A stretch of DNA of 64,000 bases from Actinacidiphila epipremni (lineage in GTDB: Bacteria; Actinomycetota; Actinomycetes; Streptomycetales; Streptomycetaceae): positions 62,001 through 126,000 of the forward strand of contig NZ_JAATEJ010000001.1 of NCBI RefSeq assembly GCF_012034175.1, in the 5' to 3' direction. How positions within the stretch are numbered: the stretch's first letter is position 1; every line of letters begins with the position of its first letter. Positions 53,291-62,917 of this stretch are shown one piece after another. The notes under the pieces were generated by a model. It saw nothing but the letters and a program-made list of their open reading frames with translations. It was not told the origin of the DNA and ran no database searches. The position numbers and the translations under genes were made by a program.

Positions 53291-53385
53291 GGCCGGCCCC
53301 GGGCACCCGGGGTCCGACCTGCTGTGATGCCGCGTTCGGCCGTCGCCTGCTGGTGGGCGGCGGCCGGATCGCGGAAAATGAGGGC

Positions 53386-53688
53386 ATGGCGGTCGGAGGC
53401 TTCAGCAAGCTGCCGAGCGGCACGGTCGTCGTGGCGCTCGCGCTGCCGCACCCTGCCGACCCGGCCGAGCGGATACGCGTCGTGGTGCACGCGCAGAACC
53501 GGCAGCGCGCCCTGACCCGGCTCAGCAACCTGGGCTTCCGCGGCACCCGGCTGACCGGCAACACCGAGCCCCCCACACCGGACGAGATCACCGCGGTGCT
53601 GCATCACCCGGACGGGCTCATCTGGCGCGCGTACCACGCGAAGCTGTCCGACCCGTGGCACCCGATATCGACGCTGGACCGGACCTGA
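53386..53688 (+). CDS. conserved small protein of unknown function
   Basis: The 100-aa product from ATG 53386 reads as a compact soluble protein: LPSGTVVVALALPHPADPAE, RIRVVVHAQNRQRALTRLSNLGFRG, then PPTPDEITAVLHHPDGLIWR and a C-terminal PWHPISTLDRT. It converges on pncA with a 5-bp gap. I do not recognise a named domain, though similar proteins are, as I recall, conserved at this place in Streptomyces. Confidence 0.75.
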   Translation: MAVGGFSKLPSGTVVVALALPHPADPAERIRVVVHAQNRQRALTRLSNLGFRGTRLTGNTEPPTPDEITAVLHHPDGLIWRAYHAKLSDPWHPISTLDRT

Positions 53689-53693
53689 GGCGC

Positions 53694-54269
53694 TCAGCTG
53701 TCGACGAGCTCCACGCCCGCGCCGCGCAGCTCGCCCAGCGCCCGCTCGGTCGTCTCCGGGGCGACCCCCGCGGTGAGCTTGAGCAGCACCCGGGTGGTGA
53801 AGCCCGCGCGGGCCGCGTCCAGCGCGGTGGCCTTCACGCAGTGGTCGGTGGCGATCCCGACGACGTCGACCTCGGCGATCTGCCGCTCCCGCAGCCAGTC
53901 CGCGAGGCTCACGCCGTTCTCGTCCTGCCCCTCGAAGCCGCTGTACGCGGCGGCGTACGCGCCCTTGTCGAACACGGCGTCCACCGCGCCCGACGCCACG
54001 GCCGGCGCGAAGTTCGGGTGGAACCCGACGCCCTCCGTCCCGGCGACGCAGTGCACCGGCCAGGACGTCACGAAGTCCGGGTGCGCGGAGAAGTGCTCTC
54101 CGGGGTCGATGTGGTGGTCCCTGGTCGCCACGACGTGCCGGTAGCTCCCGGCGGTCTCCCCGATCAGGTCCGTGACCCCGGCGGCCACGTCCGCGCCCCC
54201 TGCCACGGCGAGGCTTCCCCCCTCGCAGAAGTCGTTCTGCACGTCGACGACGATGAGTGCGCGGTGCAT
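53694..54269 (-). CDS. pncA: nicotinamidase
   Basis: The enzyme hydrolyses nicotinamide to nicotinate in NAD salvage. The 191-aa isochorismatase-fold protein has the full catalytic triad, Asp9 (VVDVQNDF), Lys102 (FDKGAYAAAYSGFE) and Cys144 (GIATDHCVKATALDA), and the metal ligands Asp51, His53, His59 and probably His73. The cis-peptide region IATDHCV is typical. It starts at ATG 54269. Nicotinate phosphoribosyltransferase, the next enzyme of the pathway, lies 440 bp upstream on the same strand, separated by repeats. Confidence 0.95.
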   Translation of the reverse strand: MHRALIVVDVQNDFCEGGSLAVAGGADVAAGVTDLIGETAGSYRHVVATRDHHIDPGEHFSAHPDFVTSWPVHCVAGTEGVGFHPNFAPAVASGAVDAVFDKGAYAAAYSGFEGQDENGVSLADWLRERQIAEVDVVGIATDHCVKATALDAARAGFTTRVLLKLTAGVAPETTERALGELRGAGVELVDS

Positions 54270-54709
54270 ATTGCCCTTCCGGCGGATCCACGAATACGGC
54301 CTGAGCCCTGGCATCTTCCCCCACCCCCTCCCACCTTCGCACGCCCCCCTGCAGGAGCCGCGGCTGCCGCCGCGTGGGCGCGCTCGGTCGGAGGCTGCAT
54401 CTGCGCCGGACGCCAACCACCAGGGGCGCGGGGAACTGCGCGCTCAGCCACCCACCGGCCGGTGGTCCGGATCGAACCGAACAGCCCCTTTGGGACGGTG
54501 GCGACGTGCAGGCCGCATATGGCTGGTCGCGCAGTTCCCCGCGCCCCTGAAAAGCTCACCCCGCGGCGCGGATCGCGCCCACGCGGCGGCAGCCGCAGAT
54601 CAGATACAGCCCCGCGCCCCTGAAAAAACACCCCGCGGCGCAAGCCGCAGCCCCGGGGGGTCGCGCTCAGCTGAAAAGCGCCCCGCGGCGCAAGGTGCAG
54701 CTCGGTGCG
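54270..54709. other. repeat-filled spacer between pncB and pncA
   Basis: It holds copy C of the 130-bp element (54421-54549) and then a segment (about 54556-54700) with GCCCACGCGGCGGCAGCCGCA, AGATCAGATACAGCCCCG and GCCCCGCGGCGCAAG-type units, clearly related to the 88-bp repeats at 49290-49510. No gene is evident. Confidence 0.8.
54421..54549. repeat. 129-bp element with perfect 22-bp terminal inverted repeats, copy C
   Basis: Ends are identical to copies A and B. The interior is closest to copy B (GGCCGGTGGTCCGGATCG, then ACAGCCCCTTTGGGACGGTG, CGTGCAGGCCGCATATGG). It is one base shorter. Confidence 0.9.
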
Positions 54710-56029
54710 TCAGAGGAGCTCCGTGGGGAGGACGGGTTCGCCGCGGGAGAGTTGGGTGGCCGAGAGGGGGAGGGAGGCGCGAGCCTCGATGTGGCGGAGG
54801 CGGGCCGCGTCGAGAGGTTCGCGGCCGATGATGGAGCCCGCGCGGGCCAGGGGGACGAGGAGTTGGCGGTCGGCGAGGTCGGAGGGGATCTCGCCGCTGC
54901 CGATGACTTCCGCCGCGGCGACGCCATCGGCGTCCACCCGCCGGGCGGCCCACTTCCGGCCGCCCACACTCGTCTTGCCGCCCATGGACTTCTTGGCCAC
55001 CGGGACGAGCCGCCCGGCGGAATCCTCGCGGGCGACGAGCTTGTAGACCATCGAGCACGTCGGCTGCCCGCTGCCGGTGACCAGCGACGTACCGACGCCG
55101 TAGGAGTCGACCGGCGCCGCCGCGAGCGACGCGATCGCGTACTCGTCCAGGTCCGAGGTCACCACGATCTTCGTGTCCCGCGCCCCGAGGTCGTCCAGCT
55201 GCTGCCGCACCCGGTGTGCGAGGAGCAGCAGGTCACCGGAGTCGATGCGCACCGCGCCCAGCTCGGGCCCGGCGATCTCGACGGCGGCGCGCACCGCCTC
55301 GCCGACGTCGTACGTGTCGACCAGCAGCGTGGTGCCGCGGCCGAGGGACTCGACCTGCGCGGTGAAGGCGTCCCGCTCGGTGTCGTGGACGAGGGTGAAG
55401 GCGTGCGCGCTGGTGCCCACCGTGGGGATGCCGTAGCGGAAGCCCGCCGCGAGGTTGGAGCTGGTGCGGAAGCCGCCGACGTACGCGGCCCGGGACGCGG
55501 CGACCGCCGCGAGCTCGTGGGTGCGGCGGGCGCCCATCTCCATCAGCGGCCGGCCCCCCGCGGCGACCGCCATCCGGGAGGCCGCCGCCGCGATGGCCGA
55601 GTCGTGGTTGAGGATCGACAGCACGACCGTCTCCAGCAGCACCGCCTCGGCGAAGCTGCCCTCGACCCGCAGGACGGGCGAGCCGGGGAAGTACACCTCG
55701 CCCTCGGGGTAGCCCCAGATGTCGCCGCTGAAGCGGTAGCCGGCCAGCCATTCGAGCGTCGGCTCGTCGACGACGCCCTCGCGCCGCAGGAAGTCCAGCA
55801 CGGGCGCGTCGAAGCGGAAGTTCTCGACCGCGTCCAGCACCCGCCCGGTGCCGGCGACGACCCCGTAGCGGCGGCCCTCGGGCAGCCGCCGGGTGAAGGC
55901 CTCGAAGACCGAGCGGCGGTGCGCCGCACCGCTGCGCAGCGCCGCCTGCAGCATGGTCAGCTCGTAGCGGTCGGTGAAAAGCGCGGTGGACGGCACGTTC
56001 ACCGGCAGTCCCAGCTCTGCTGTGCTCAT
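54710..56029 (-). CDS. pncB: nicotinate phosphoribosyltransferase
   Basis: The enzyme makes nicotinate mononucleotide from nicotinate and PRPP in the Preiss-Handler pathway. The 439-aa product starts at ATG 56029. Motifs include [54 protein letters not shown] with the conserved His autophosphorylation region, [15 protein letters not shown] and GVGTSLV. A leaderless promoter (TAGCAT, 7 bases before ATG) overlaps a 23-bp palindrome, so a dedicated repressor is likely. It pairs functionally with pncA downstream. Confidence 0.95.
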   Translation of the reverse strand: MSTAELGLPVNVPSTALFTDRYELTMLQAALRSGAAHRRSVFEAFTRRLPEGRRYGVVAGTGRVLDAVENFRFDAPVLDFLRREGVVDEPTLEWLAGYRFSGDIWGYPEGEVYFPGSPVLRVEGSFAEAVLLETVVLSILNHDSAIAAAASRMAVAAGGRPLMEMGARRTHELAAVAASRAAYVGGFRTSSNLAAGFRYGIPTVGTSAHAFTLVHDTERDAFTAQVESLGRGTTLLVDTYDVGEAVRAAVEIAGPELGAVRIDSGDLLLLAHRVRQQLDDLGARDTKIVVTSDLDEYAIASLAAAPVDSYGVGTSLVTGSGQPTCSMVYKLVAREDSAGRLVPVAKKSMGGKTSVGGRKWAARRVDADGVAAAEVIGSGEIPSDLADRQLLVPLARAGSIIGREPLDAARLRHIEARASLPLSATQLSRGEPVLPTELL

Positions 56030-56036
56030 GACCAGG

Positions 56037-56070
56037 ATGCTACCCCCGATCTCGTCAGACTGACGAGATC
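56037..56070 (-). promoter_or_regulatory. promoter and 23-bp operator palindrome of pncB
   Basis: On the minus strand the -10 TAGCAT is at 56042-56037. GATCTCGTCA (56048-56057) and TGACGAGATC (56061-56070) form a perfect palindrome with a 3-base centre over the -35 region. It sits between divergent pncB and clpS. A NAD-salvage repressor such as an NrtR- or NiaR-like protein is an obvious candidate, unproven. Confidence 0.75.
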
Positions 56071-56176
56071 TCCGCCGTGTGCGCGCCCTCACACCGCGCC
56101 GCCCCACCCGTCGCTCCGCACAACCCGCCCCCCACCGGGCACGCCCATTTGTGCGAGACCCCCCACCGGCGGCAGC

Positions 56177-56497
56177 ATGGGGGTTGTGAGTGTTGCCGTC
56201 CCCGTCGGGCCCACCGAGACCCGCCCCGAGGAGAGCGAGGCGCCTTTCGAGGTGCCCGCGCCGGACGTCCCCTGGGTCACGATCGTCCACAACGACCCCG
56301 TCAATCTGATGAGCTACGTGACGTACGTCTTCCAGACGTACTTCGGCTACTCGAAGGACAAGGCCACCAAGCTGATGGAGGACGTCCACTACAAGGGCCG
56401 GGCCGTGGTCTCCAGCGGCACCCGCGAGGAGATGGAGCGCGACGTGCAGGCGATGCACGGCTACGGGCTGTGGGCGACATTGTCGCAGGACCGCTGA
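56177..56497 (+). CDS. clpS: ATP-dependent Clp protease adaptor ClpS
   Basis: ClpS delivers N-end-rule substrates to ClpA/ClpC-ClpP. The 106-aa product has the substrate pocket sequence [21 protein letters not shown] and [39 protein letters not shown]. The first about 30 residues are an unstructured, acidic lead. ATG 56177 is chosen; GTG 56186 would shorten it by three residues. Its stop overlaps the ATG of the DUF2017 gene by one base (TGATG), so the two are coupled. Confidence 0.96.
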   Translation: MGVVSVAVPVGPTETRPEESEAPFEVPAPDVPWVTIVHNDPVNLMSYVTYVFQTYFGYSKDKATKLMEDVHYKGRAVVSSGTREEMERDVQAMHGYGLWATLSQDR

Positions 56498-57060
56498 TGG
56501 CCCGCGGACGCGCCCGCAAGGGCGCCTTCGGGCCCGTCGAGGGCGGCGGCGCCGCGATCGCGCTGGACGCCGACGAGATCTCCATCCTGCGCTCGCTCGC
56601 GGTGCAGCTGCTCGAACTCATCGGCCCGGGCCCCGGCGCGGCCGACGCCGACCCCGACCCGCTCGCCGAGATCTTCGCCGAGGGCCCCAGCAAGCCCCCG
56701 GAGGACCCGGCGCTGGCCAGGCTCTTCCCCAACGCCTACGAGGACGACGAGTCCGCCGCGGAGTTCCGCCGCTTCACCGAGAACGACCTGCGGGCCCGCA
56801 AGCGCGACGACGCCCTGGCGATGGTGCGCGGCCTGGACCGCGGCGGCTCGGGCATCGAGCTGTCGGCGCAGGAGGCCCGGCAGTGGATGGGCGCGCTCAA
56901 CGACCTGCGGCTGACGATCGGCGTCTACCTGGACGTCAGCGAGGACGACCAGAACGGCCTCTACCACCTCCCGGACGACGACGACCGCAAGCCGATGGTG
57001 ATGGCGTACCTGTGGCTCGGCCACCTCCAGGAGTCCCTGGTCGAGGCGATCACCTCCTGA
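56497..57060 (+). CDS. DUF2017 protein
   Basis: The 187-aa hydrophilic, acidic protein is translationally coupled to clpS (TGATG). It shows the DUF2017 features DEISILRSLAVQLLELI, DPALARLFPNAYEDDE, FRRFTENDLRARKRDDALAM and QWMGALNDLRLTIGVYLDVSED. DUF2017 genes follow clpS in most actinobacteria, so a role in Clp-dependent proteolysis is suspected; nothing in the sequence shows it directly. Confidence 0.95.
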   Translation: MARGRARKGAFGPVEGGGAAIALDADEISILRSLAVQLLELIGPGPGAADADPDPLAEIFAEGPSKPPEDPALARLFPNAYEDDESAAEFRRFTENDLRARKRDDALAMVRGLDRGGSGIELSAQEARQWMGALNDLRLTIGVYLDVSEDDQNGLYHLPDDDDRKPMVMAYLWLGHLQESLVEAITS

Positions 57061-57170
57061 GCCGCCCGGGCCGCCCGAGCCCCCGGGCCTGAGCCGCCCG
57101 GGCCCCTGAAGGCCCCCCGGGTGGCCCCGGCGAGGATTCCGCCGCCCCGCCCCCGTGGTACGAATCGGGC

Positions 57171-58676
57171 ATGACGGACGTGAAGGACGTGCCCCCCGGC
57201 GCCGGAGCGGCAGGCGGCGCGGGCCCCGACCCCGACGCCGGCTACGTACGCGGCCTCGGCAGCCGGCAGATCCAGATGATCGCGATCGGCGGCGCCATCG
57301 GCACCGGCCTGTTCCTCGGCGCGGGCCGCGCCATCCACCAGGCCGGCCCCAGCCTCATCGTGATGTACGCGGTCGCCGGCGCCGCCGTCTTCGTGATCAT
57401 GCGGGCGCTGGGCGAACTGCTCACCTACCGCCCGGTCTCCGGCTCCTTCGCCGACTACGCCCGCGAGTTCCTGGGCCCGTTCGCCGGCTACGTCACCGGC
57501 TGGACGTACTGGCTGATGTGGGTCGTCACCGGCATGGCCGAGGTCACCGCGGCGGCCACGTACATCGCCTACTGGTGGCCGGACGTGCCGCAGTGGAGCG
57601 CGGCGGCCGGCTTCCTGCTGGTGCTGTTCGCCGCCAACCTCATCTCGGTCAAGCTCTTCGGCGAGGTCGAGTTCTGGCTGTCGATGATCAAGGTCACCGC
57701 GATCGTCGGGATGATCCTCATCGGCGCCGGCGTGCTGACGCTGGGCCTGTCGGCGGCCGGTGACACCGCGTCGGTCACCCATCTGTGGCACGACGGCGGC
57801 TTCTTCCCCAACGGCGTGGGCCGCTCGCTGCTCACCTTGCAGATCGTCATGTTCGCCTACATCGCCGTGGAACTGGTCGGCGTGACGGCCGGTGAGGCGC
57901 AGGACCCGCGGCGCACCCTCCCCCGGGCCATCAACACCCTGCCGTGGCGCATCGCGCTGTTCTACGTCGGCGCGCTCACCGTCATCCTGTGCGTCGTGCC
58001 GTGGACCGAGTTCCAGCCCGGCGTCAGCCCGTTCGTCGCCGCGTTCGCGAAGATCGGCATCCCGTTCGGCGCCGGCATCGTCAACTTCGTGGTGCTGTCG
58101 GCCGCGCTCTCCTCCTGCAACTCCGGGATGTACTCCACCGGCCGCATGCTGCGCGACCTGTCCGCCAACGGCCAGGGCCCGGCCCTCTTCGGCCGCCTCA
58201 CCGCACGCCGCACCCCGGCCGCCGGCATCGCGGTGTCGGTCGCCGTGATGGGCGTGGGGGTGTGGCTCAACTACGTCGACCCCGCGGGCGCGTTCACGTA
58301 CATCACCGCCTTCGCCACCGTCGCCGGGGTGTGGACGTGGGGCGTGATCCTCGCCTCGCACATCCGCTACCGGGCCGCCGTACGCGACGGGCGCTGCGCC
58401 GCCGCGTGGTTCACCGCGCCCGGCGGCGCCGCGGCGAGCTGGGCGGCGCTGGGCTTCCTGGCCGCGGTGCTGGTGATGACCGGCGCCGACGGCCAGGCGC
58501 GGATCAGCCTGTACGGGGTGCCGGTGTGGGGCGCGGTCCTGGCGGCCGGCTACCGGGTGCTGCGCCGCCGCAACCCCGCCGCCTTCGCCCGCCGCCCCCA
58601 CCTGCCGCCGCGGGCCCCCGGCGCCCTCGCCCCCGGGTCGCCGGAGGCCCCGGCCGCACCCGACCCGGCGCTCTAG
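57171..58676 (+). CDS. amino acid permease (APC superfamily)
   Basis: The 501-aa transporter has the amino acid permease signature near its start (LGSRQIQMIAIGGAIGTGLFLGAGRAIHQAGPS, residues about 26-58, with the GAIGTGLF motif), GELLTYRPVSGSFADYARE, GWTYWLMWVV, and 12 predicted TM helices. The pattern resembles the AnsP/GabP/ProY branch; the substrate is not certain. The C-terminal tail is Pro/Ala-rich. No clear partner is seen; 110 bp of Gly/Pro-codon-like GC repeats separate it from DUF2017. Confidence 0.93.
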   Translation: MTDVKDVPPGAGAAGGAGPDPDAGYVRGLGSRQIQMIAIGGAIGTGLFLGAGRAIHQAGPSLIVMYAVAGAAVFVIMRALGELLTYRPVSGSFADYAREFLGPFAGYVTGWTYWLMWVVTGMAEVTAAATYIAYWWPDVPQWSAAAGFLLVLFAANLISVKLFGEVEFWLSMIKVTAIVGMILIGAGVLTLGLSAAGDTASVTHLWHDGGFFPNGVGRSLLTLQIVMFAYIAVELVGVTAGEAQDPRRTLPRAINTLPWRIALFYVGALTVILCVVPWTEFQPGVSPFVAAFAKIGIPFGAGIVNFVVLSAALSSCNSGMYSTGRMLRDLSANGQGPALFGRLTARRTPAAGIAVSVAVMGVGVWLNYVDPAGAFTYITAFATVAGVWTWGVILASHIRYRAAVRDGRCAAAWFTAPGGAAASWAALGFLAAVLVMTGADGQARISLYGVPVWGAVLAAGYRVLRRRNPAAFARRPHLPPRAPGALAPGSPEAPAAPDPAL

Positions 58677-58743
58677 CCCGCCGGCACTGTAGGGGGTCGT
58701 AGGGGCAGGGCCAGGCGATATGCGCCCGGGGTACTTTGCATGC

Positions 58744-59163
58744 ATGCTGACCATCACCCAGGAGCTGCACGACCGGATCGTCGCCCACGCCCGCGCCGAC
58801 CACCCCGACGAGGCCTGCGGCATCGTCGCCGGCCCCGAGGGCAGCGACCGCCCCGAGCGCTTCATCCCGATGCTGAACGCCGCCCGCTCCCCGACGTTCT
58901 ACGAGTTCGACTCCACCGACCTGCTCAAGCTCTACCGGGACCTGGACGACCGGGACGAGGAGCCGGTGATCGTCTACCACTCGCACACCGCGACCGAGGC
59001 GTACCCCTCGCGTACCGACATCTCCTACGCCAACGAGCCCGGCGCGCACTACGTCCTGGTGTCCACCGCGGAGGAATTTCCCGAGCCGCAGTTCCGCTCG
59101 TTCCGCATCGTGGACGGCGTCGTCACAGAAGAACCGGTCAAAGTAGTGACTTCGTACGCCTGA
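58744..59163 (+). CDS. mec: JAMM/MPN metalloprotease, Mec-like
   Basis: The 139-aa zinc protease has the JAMM motif: Glu23 (DEACGIV), His79-x-His81 (YHSHTATEAYPSRTD) and Asp92. In mycobacteria Mec hydrolyses the CysO-cysteine adduct to free cysteine. The sulfur carrier and CysM genes follow here within 600 bp, which supports the same role. The start ATG 58744 overlaps a GCATGC context with no strong ribosome site. An intervening leader peptide with its own promoter suggests the downstream pair can be controlled separately. Confidence 0.92.
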   Translation: MLTITQELHDRIVAHARADHPDEACGIVAGPEGSDRPERFIPMLNAARSPTFYEFDSTDLLKLYRDLDDRDEEPVIVYHSHTATEAYPSRTDISYANEPGAHYVLVSTAEEFPEPQFRSFRIVDGVVTEEPVKVVTSYA

Positions 59164-59210
59164 CGTCCCGGATGCCGAGACGCGGCCCCTGGCCCGGATC
59201 GGGGAATCGA

Positions 59211-59216
59211 TACGAT
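59211..59216 (+). promoter_or_regulatory. candidate -10 box for the leader peptide-cysO-cysM transcript
   Basis: TACGAT ends 6 bases before the ATG of the leader peptide (59223), suggesting a leaderless start. Confidence 0.4.
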
Positions 59217-59222
59217 GACCCC

Positions 59223-59315
59223 ATGGTTTCCACCGACGTGAGCGACACGGCGCCGGGCTCGCTGCTCGTGGCGCGGCTGCACGTCGACCTGTGCCGCCGC
59301 ACCAGCGCCGCCTGA
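59223..59315 (+). CDS. 30-aa putative leader peptide upstream of cysO-cysM
   Basis: A 30-codon frame starts at ATG 59223 and ends LLVARLHVDLCRRTSAA. The R-L-H-V-D-L-C-R core is the hallmark of short leader peptides that I recall upstream of sulfur and cysteine genes in Streptomyces. It lies 145 bases before cysO. The intervening leader RNA is rich in C and poor in G, with no strong hairpin, a composition expected of a Rho entry region. Translation of the Cys-containing peptide may couple cysteine supply to readthrough; this is inference. Confidence 0.65.
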   Translation: MVSTDVSDTAPGSLLVARLHVDLCRRTSAA

Positions 59316-60689
<1,374 letters not shown>

Positions 60690-60703
60690 GGGCCCCCGCG
60701 CCC

Positions 60704-60735
60704 GCGCCGGACGGGACGCCCCGCCCGTCCGGCGC
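60704..60735 (+). terminator. terminator of the cysO-cysM operon
   Basis: Arms GCGCCGGACGGG (60704-60715) and CCCGTCCGGCGC (60724-60735) are perfect over 12 bp with an 8-base loop. Confidence 0.8.
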
Positions 60736-60897
60736 GCCGGCCCGCCCCCGCCGCCCCTTCCGCCGCCTCCCCCCTGCCCCCGGTAGCCCCCCGCCGCCCC
60801 TCCGGCGGCGCAATCCGCCCTGCGCCGCCCGCCCGGCCGCACGATACTGGCCGGATGAGACGGAAAGCCCCTTTTGTCGCTTCCGCCGGGGCGAGCC

Positions 60898-61872
60898 ATG
60901 GCAGCCGCTGAGCCGGAGCGCACCGGCGCGAGCCTCCACCGGGGCGGCGCGGCCGGCCGGCAGCCGCCGGACAAGCCCTCCGACCTGCCTCCCGGCTCCA
61001 CCCGCGACATCCTCAAGCGCACCTTGCGCGAGTACAAGGCCGACAACCTCGCCGACCTCGCGGCGGCCCTCACGTACTACGCGATCCTGGCGATCTTCCC
61101 CGCCCTGCTCGCCCTGGTCTCGATCGTGGGCCTGCTCAGCAAGTCCACCGCGAAATCCCTCACCGACAACATCACCAGCGTCGCCCCCGGCGCCGTCCGC
61201 TCCACCCTGACCAGCATCGTCAGCCAGGTGCAGGCCGGCGGCAACAAGGCCCTCATCCCGCTGGTCATCGGCGTGGCCGTCGCCCTGTGGTCGGCCTCCG
61301 GCTACGTCGCCGCCTTCATGCGGGCCGGCAACGCCGTCTACGACATCGACGAGGGCCGCCCCGCGTGGAAGACGCTGCCCCTGCGGCTGGCCATCACCGT
61401 CTTCCTCGTCGTCGTGCTCGCCGCGATCTCGGTCGGCATCGTCTTCACCGGCGGCCTGGCCCGCAAGACCGGGCACATCCTGGGCCTCGGCGACACCGCC
61501 GTGACGGTGTGGAACTACGCCAAGTGGCCCGTGATGGTGCTGCTGTTCGCCATGGTCGTCGCCGTACTGCACTGGGCCGCGCCCAACGTCCGGCACGCAT
61601 TCCGCTGGGTCACCCGCGGCAGCCTGCTGAGCGTCGCCATCTGGATCGTCGCCTCCGTGCTCTTCGCCGTCTACGTCGCGAACTTCGGCAGCTACAACAA
61701 GACGTACGGCACCTTCGCCGGGATCATCGTCTTCCTGGTCTGGCTGTGGATCTCCAACATCGCGCTGCTGCTCGGCCTGGAATTCAGCGCCGAATCCGAG
61801 CGCAGCCGCGCCCGGGCCGCGGGCCACCCTGCCGGCGAAGAGCCCTACGTCGAACCGCGTGACCGGCCGTGA
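60898..61872 (+). CDS. YihY/BrkB family membrane protein
   Basis: The 324-aa protein has a hydrophilic N-terminus (about 45 residues) and six TM helices. Family motifs are LAAALTYYAILAIFPALLALVS, ALWSASGYVAAFMRAGNAVYD, VPAW-type RPAWKTLPLRL, and the C-terminal YVANFGSYNKTYGTFAGIIVFLVWLWISNIALLLGLEF. YihY proteins were once thought to be RNase BN; that is now rejected and they are uncharacterised membrane proteins. ATG 60898 has only a weak ribosome site; TTG 60874 is possible. Confidence 0.92.
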   Translation: MAAAEPERTGASLHRGGAAGRQPPDKPSDLPPGSTRDILKRTLREYKADNLADLAAALTYYAILAIFPALLALVSIVGLLSKSTAKSLTDNITSVAPGAVRSTLTSIVSQVQAGGNKALIPLVIGVAVALWSASGYVAAFMRAGNAVYDIDEGRPAWKTLPLRLAITVFLVVVLAAISVGIVFTGGLARKTGHILGLGDTAVTVWNYAKWPVMVLLFAMVVAVLHWAAPNVRHAFRWVTRGSLLSVAIWIVASVLFAVYVANFGSYNKTYGTFAGIIVFLVWLWISNIALLLGLEFSAESERSRARAAGHPAGEEPYVEPRDRP

Positions 61873-62101
61873 ATCGCGTGCGGACCGGGGCAACTGCGGA
61901 CAACTGGGCCGGTGCCTCCCGTCAGATGAGGCTCCGCCAGGACACCCGGACTGGTGATTCCGCCCACAACGGGGCGCCACGCAGGCCCAGCACCGGGCCT
62001 TGCGCTTTACCCTCGCAAGACATGGCGGACCGCTTCCGCCAATACCCCCACGCCCTCTGGAATGGGGTGATTGCGGCGCGCCCACGGAGGTGTTTCCCGG
62101 A

Positions 62102-62854
62102 ATGAAGCTCACCGTCGTCGGCTGCTCGGGGTCTTTCCCGTCCGCGGACTCGGCTTGTTCGAGCTACCTCGTCGAGGCCGACGGCTTCCGGCTGCTGATC
62201 GACATGGGCAACGGCGCCCTGGGCGAACTGCAGCGCCACTGCGGGCTGTACGACCTCGACGCGGTCGTGCTGAGCCATCTGCACGCCGACCACTGCATCG
62301 ACATGTGCGGCTACTTCGTGGCCCGCTACTACCGCCACGACGGCGGCCCGGCCCCGGTCATCCCGGTCTACGGCCCGGAGGGCACCGAGCGGCGGCTGAA
62401 CATCGCCTACGGCGACGTGCCGGACGAGAAGTGCATGAGCGAGGTCTTCGACTTCCGCACCCTGCGGCCCGGCGCCTTCCGGCTCGGCCCCTTCGACATC
62501 ACCACGGACCTGGTCTCGCACCCCGTCGAGGCGTACGGCTTCCGGCTCGGCTACCGGGGCCGCACCCTGGTCTACTCCGGCGACACCGGCCCCTGCGCGG
62601 CGCTGGACACCCTCGCCGAGGGCGCGGACCTCTTCTTGTGCGAGGCGTCCTTCGTGCACGGCAAGGAGGACATCCCCGACCTCCACCTCAACGGCCGCGA
62701 GGCGGGCCTGGCCGCCGCCCGGGCCGGTGCCGCCCGGCTGGTGCTCACCCACATCCCGCCGTGGACCAGCCCCACCGCCAACCTCCGCGACGCCCGCGAG
62801 GTCTTCCCGGGCCCGGTGGAACTGGCGAAGGCGGGCGCGGTCTACGAGCTGTAG
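62102..62854 (+). CDS. metallo-beta-lactamase-fold hydrolase
   Basis: The 250-aa protein has the zinc motif SHLHADHC (HxHxDH, residues about 59-66), a second His in the DLVSHPV region, YSGDTGP for the Asp, and a C-terminal LTHIPPW with the last His. This layout is that of the tRNase Z/ElaC-like and cAMP phosphodiesterase-type MBL proteins; it is too short for RNase J. GGAGG precedes ATG 62102. The function is probably phosphodiesterase-like. In Streptomyces this gene lies next to the nagE2 region, as here. Confidence 0.92.
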   Translation: MKLTVVGCSGSFPSADSACSSYLVEADGFRLLIDMGNGALGELQRHCGLYDLDAVVLSHLHADHCIDMCGYFVARYYRHDGGPAPVIPVYGPEGTERRLNIAYGDVPDEKCMSEVFDFRTLRPGAFRLGPFDITTDLVSHPVEAYGFRLGYRGRTLVYSGDTGPCAALDTLAEGADLFLCEASFVHGKEDIPDLHLNGREAGLAAARAGAARLVLTHIPPWTSPTANLRDAREVFPGPVELAKAGAVYEL

Positions 62855-62917
62855 ACGGCGCCCGCCTGCGCGGGGCTCACCCGGCCGCTGCGGCCGGCGC
62901 GATCGCGACCGGTGCGA

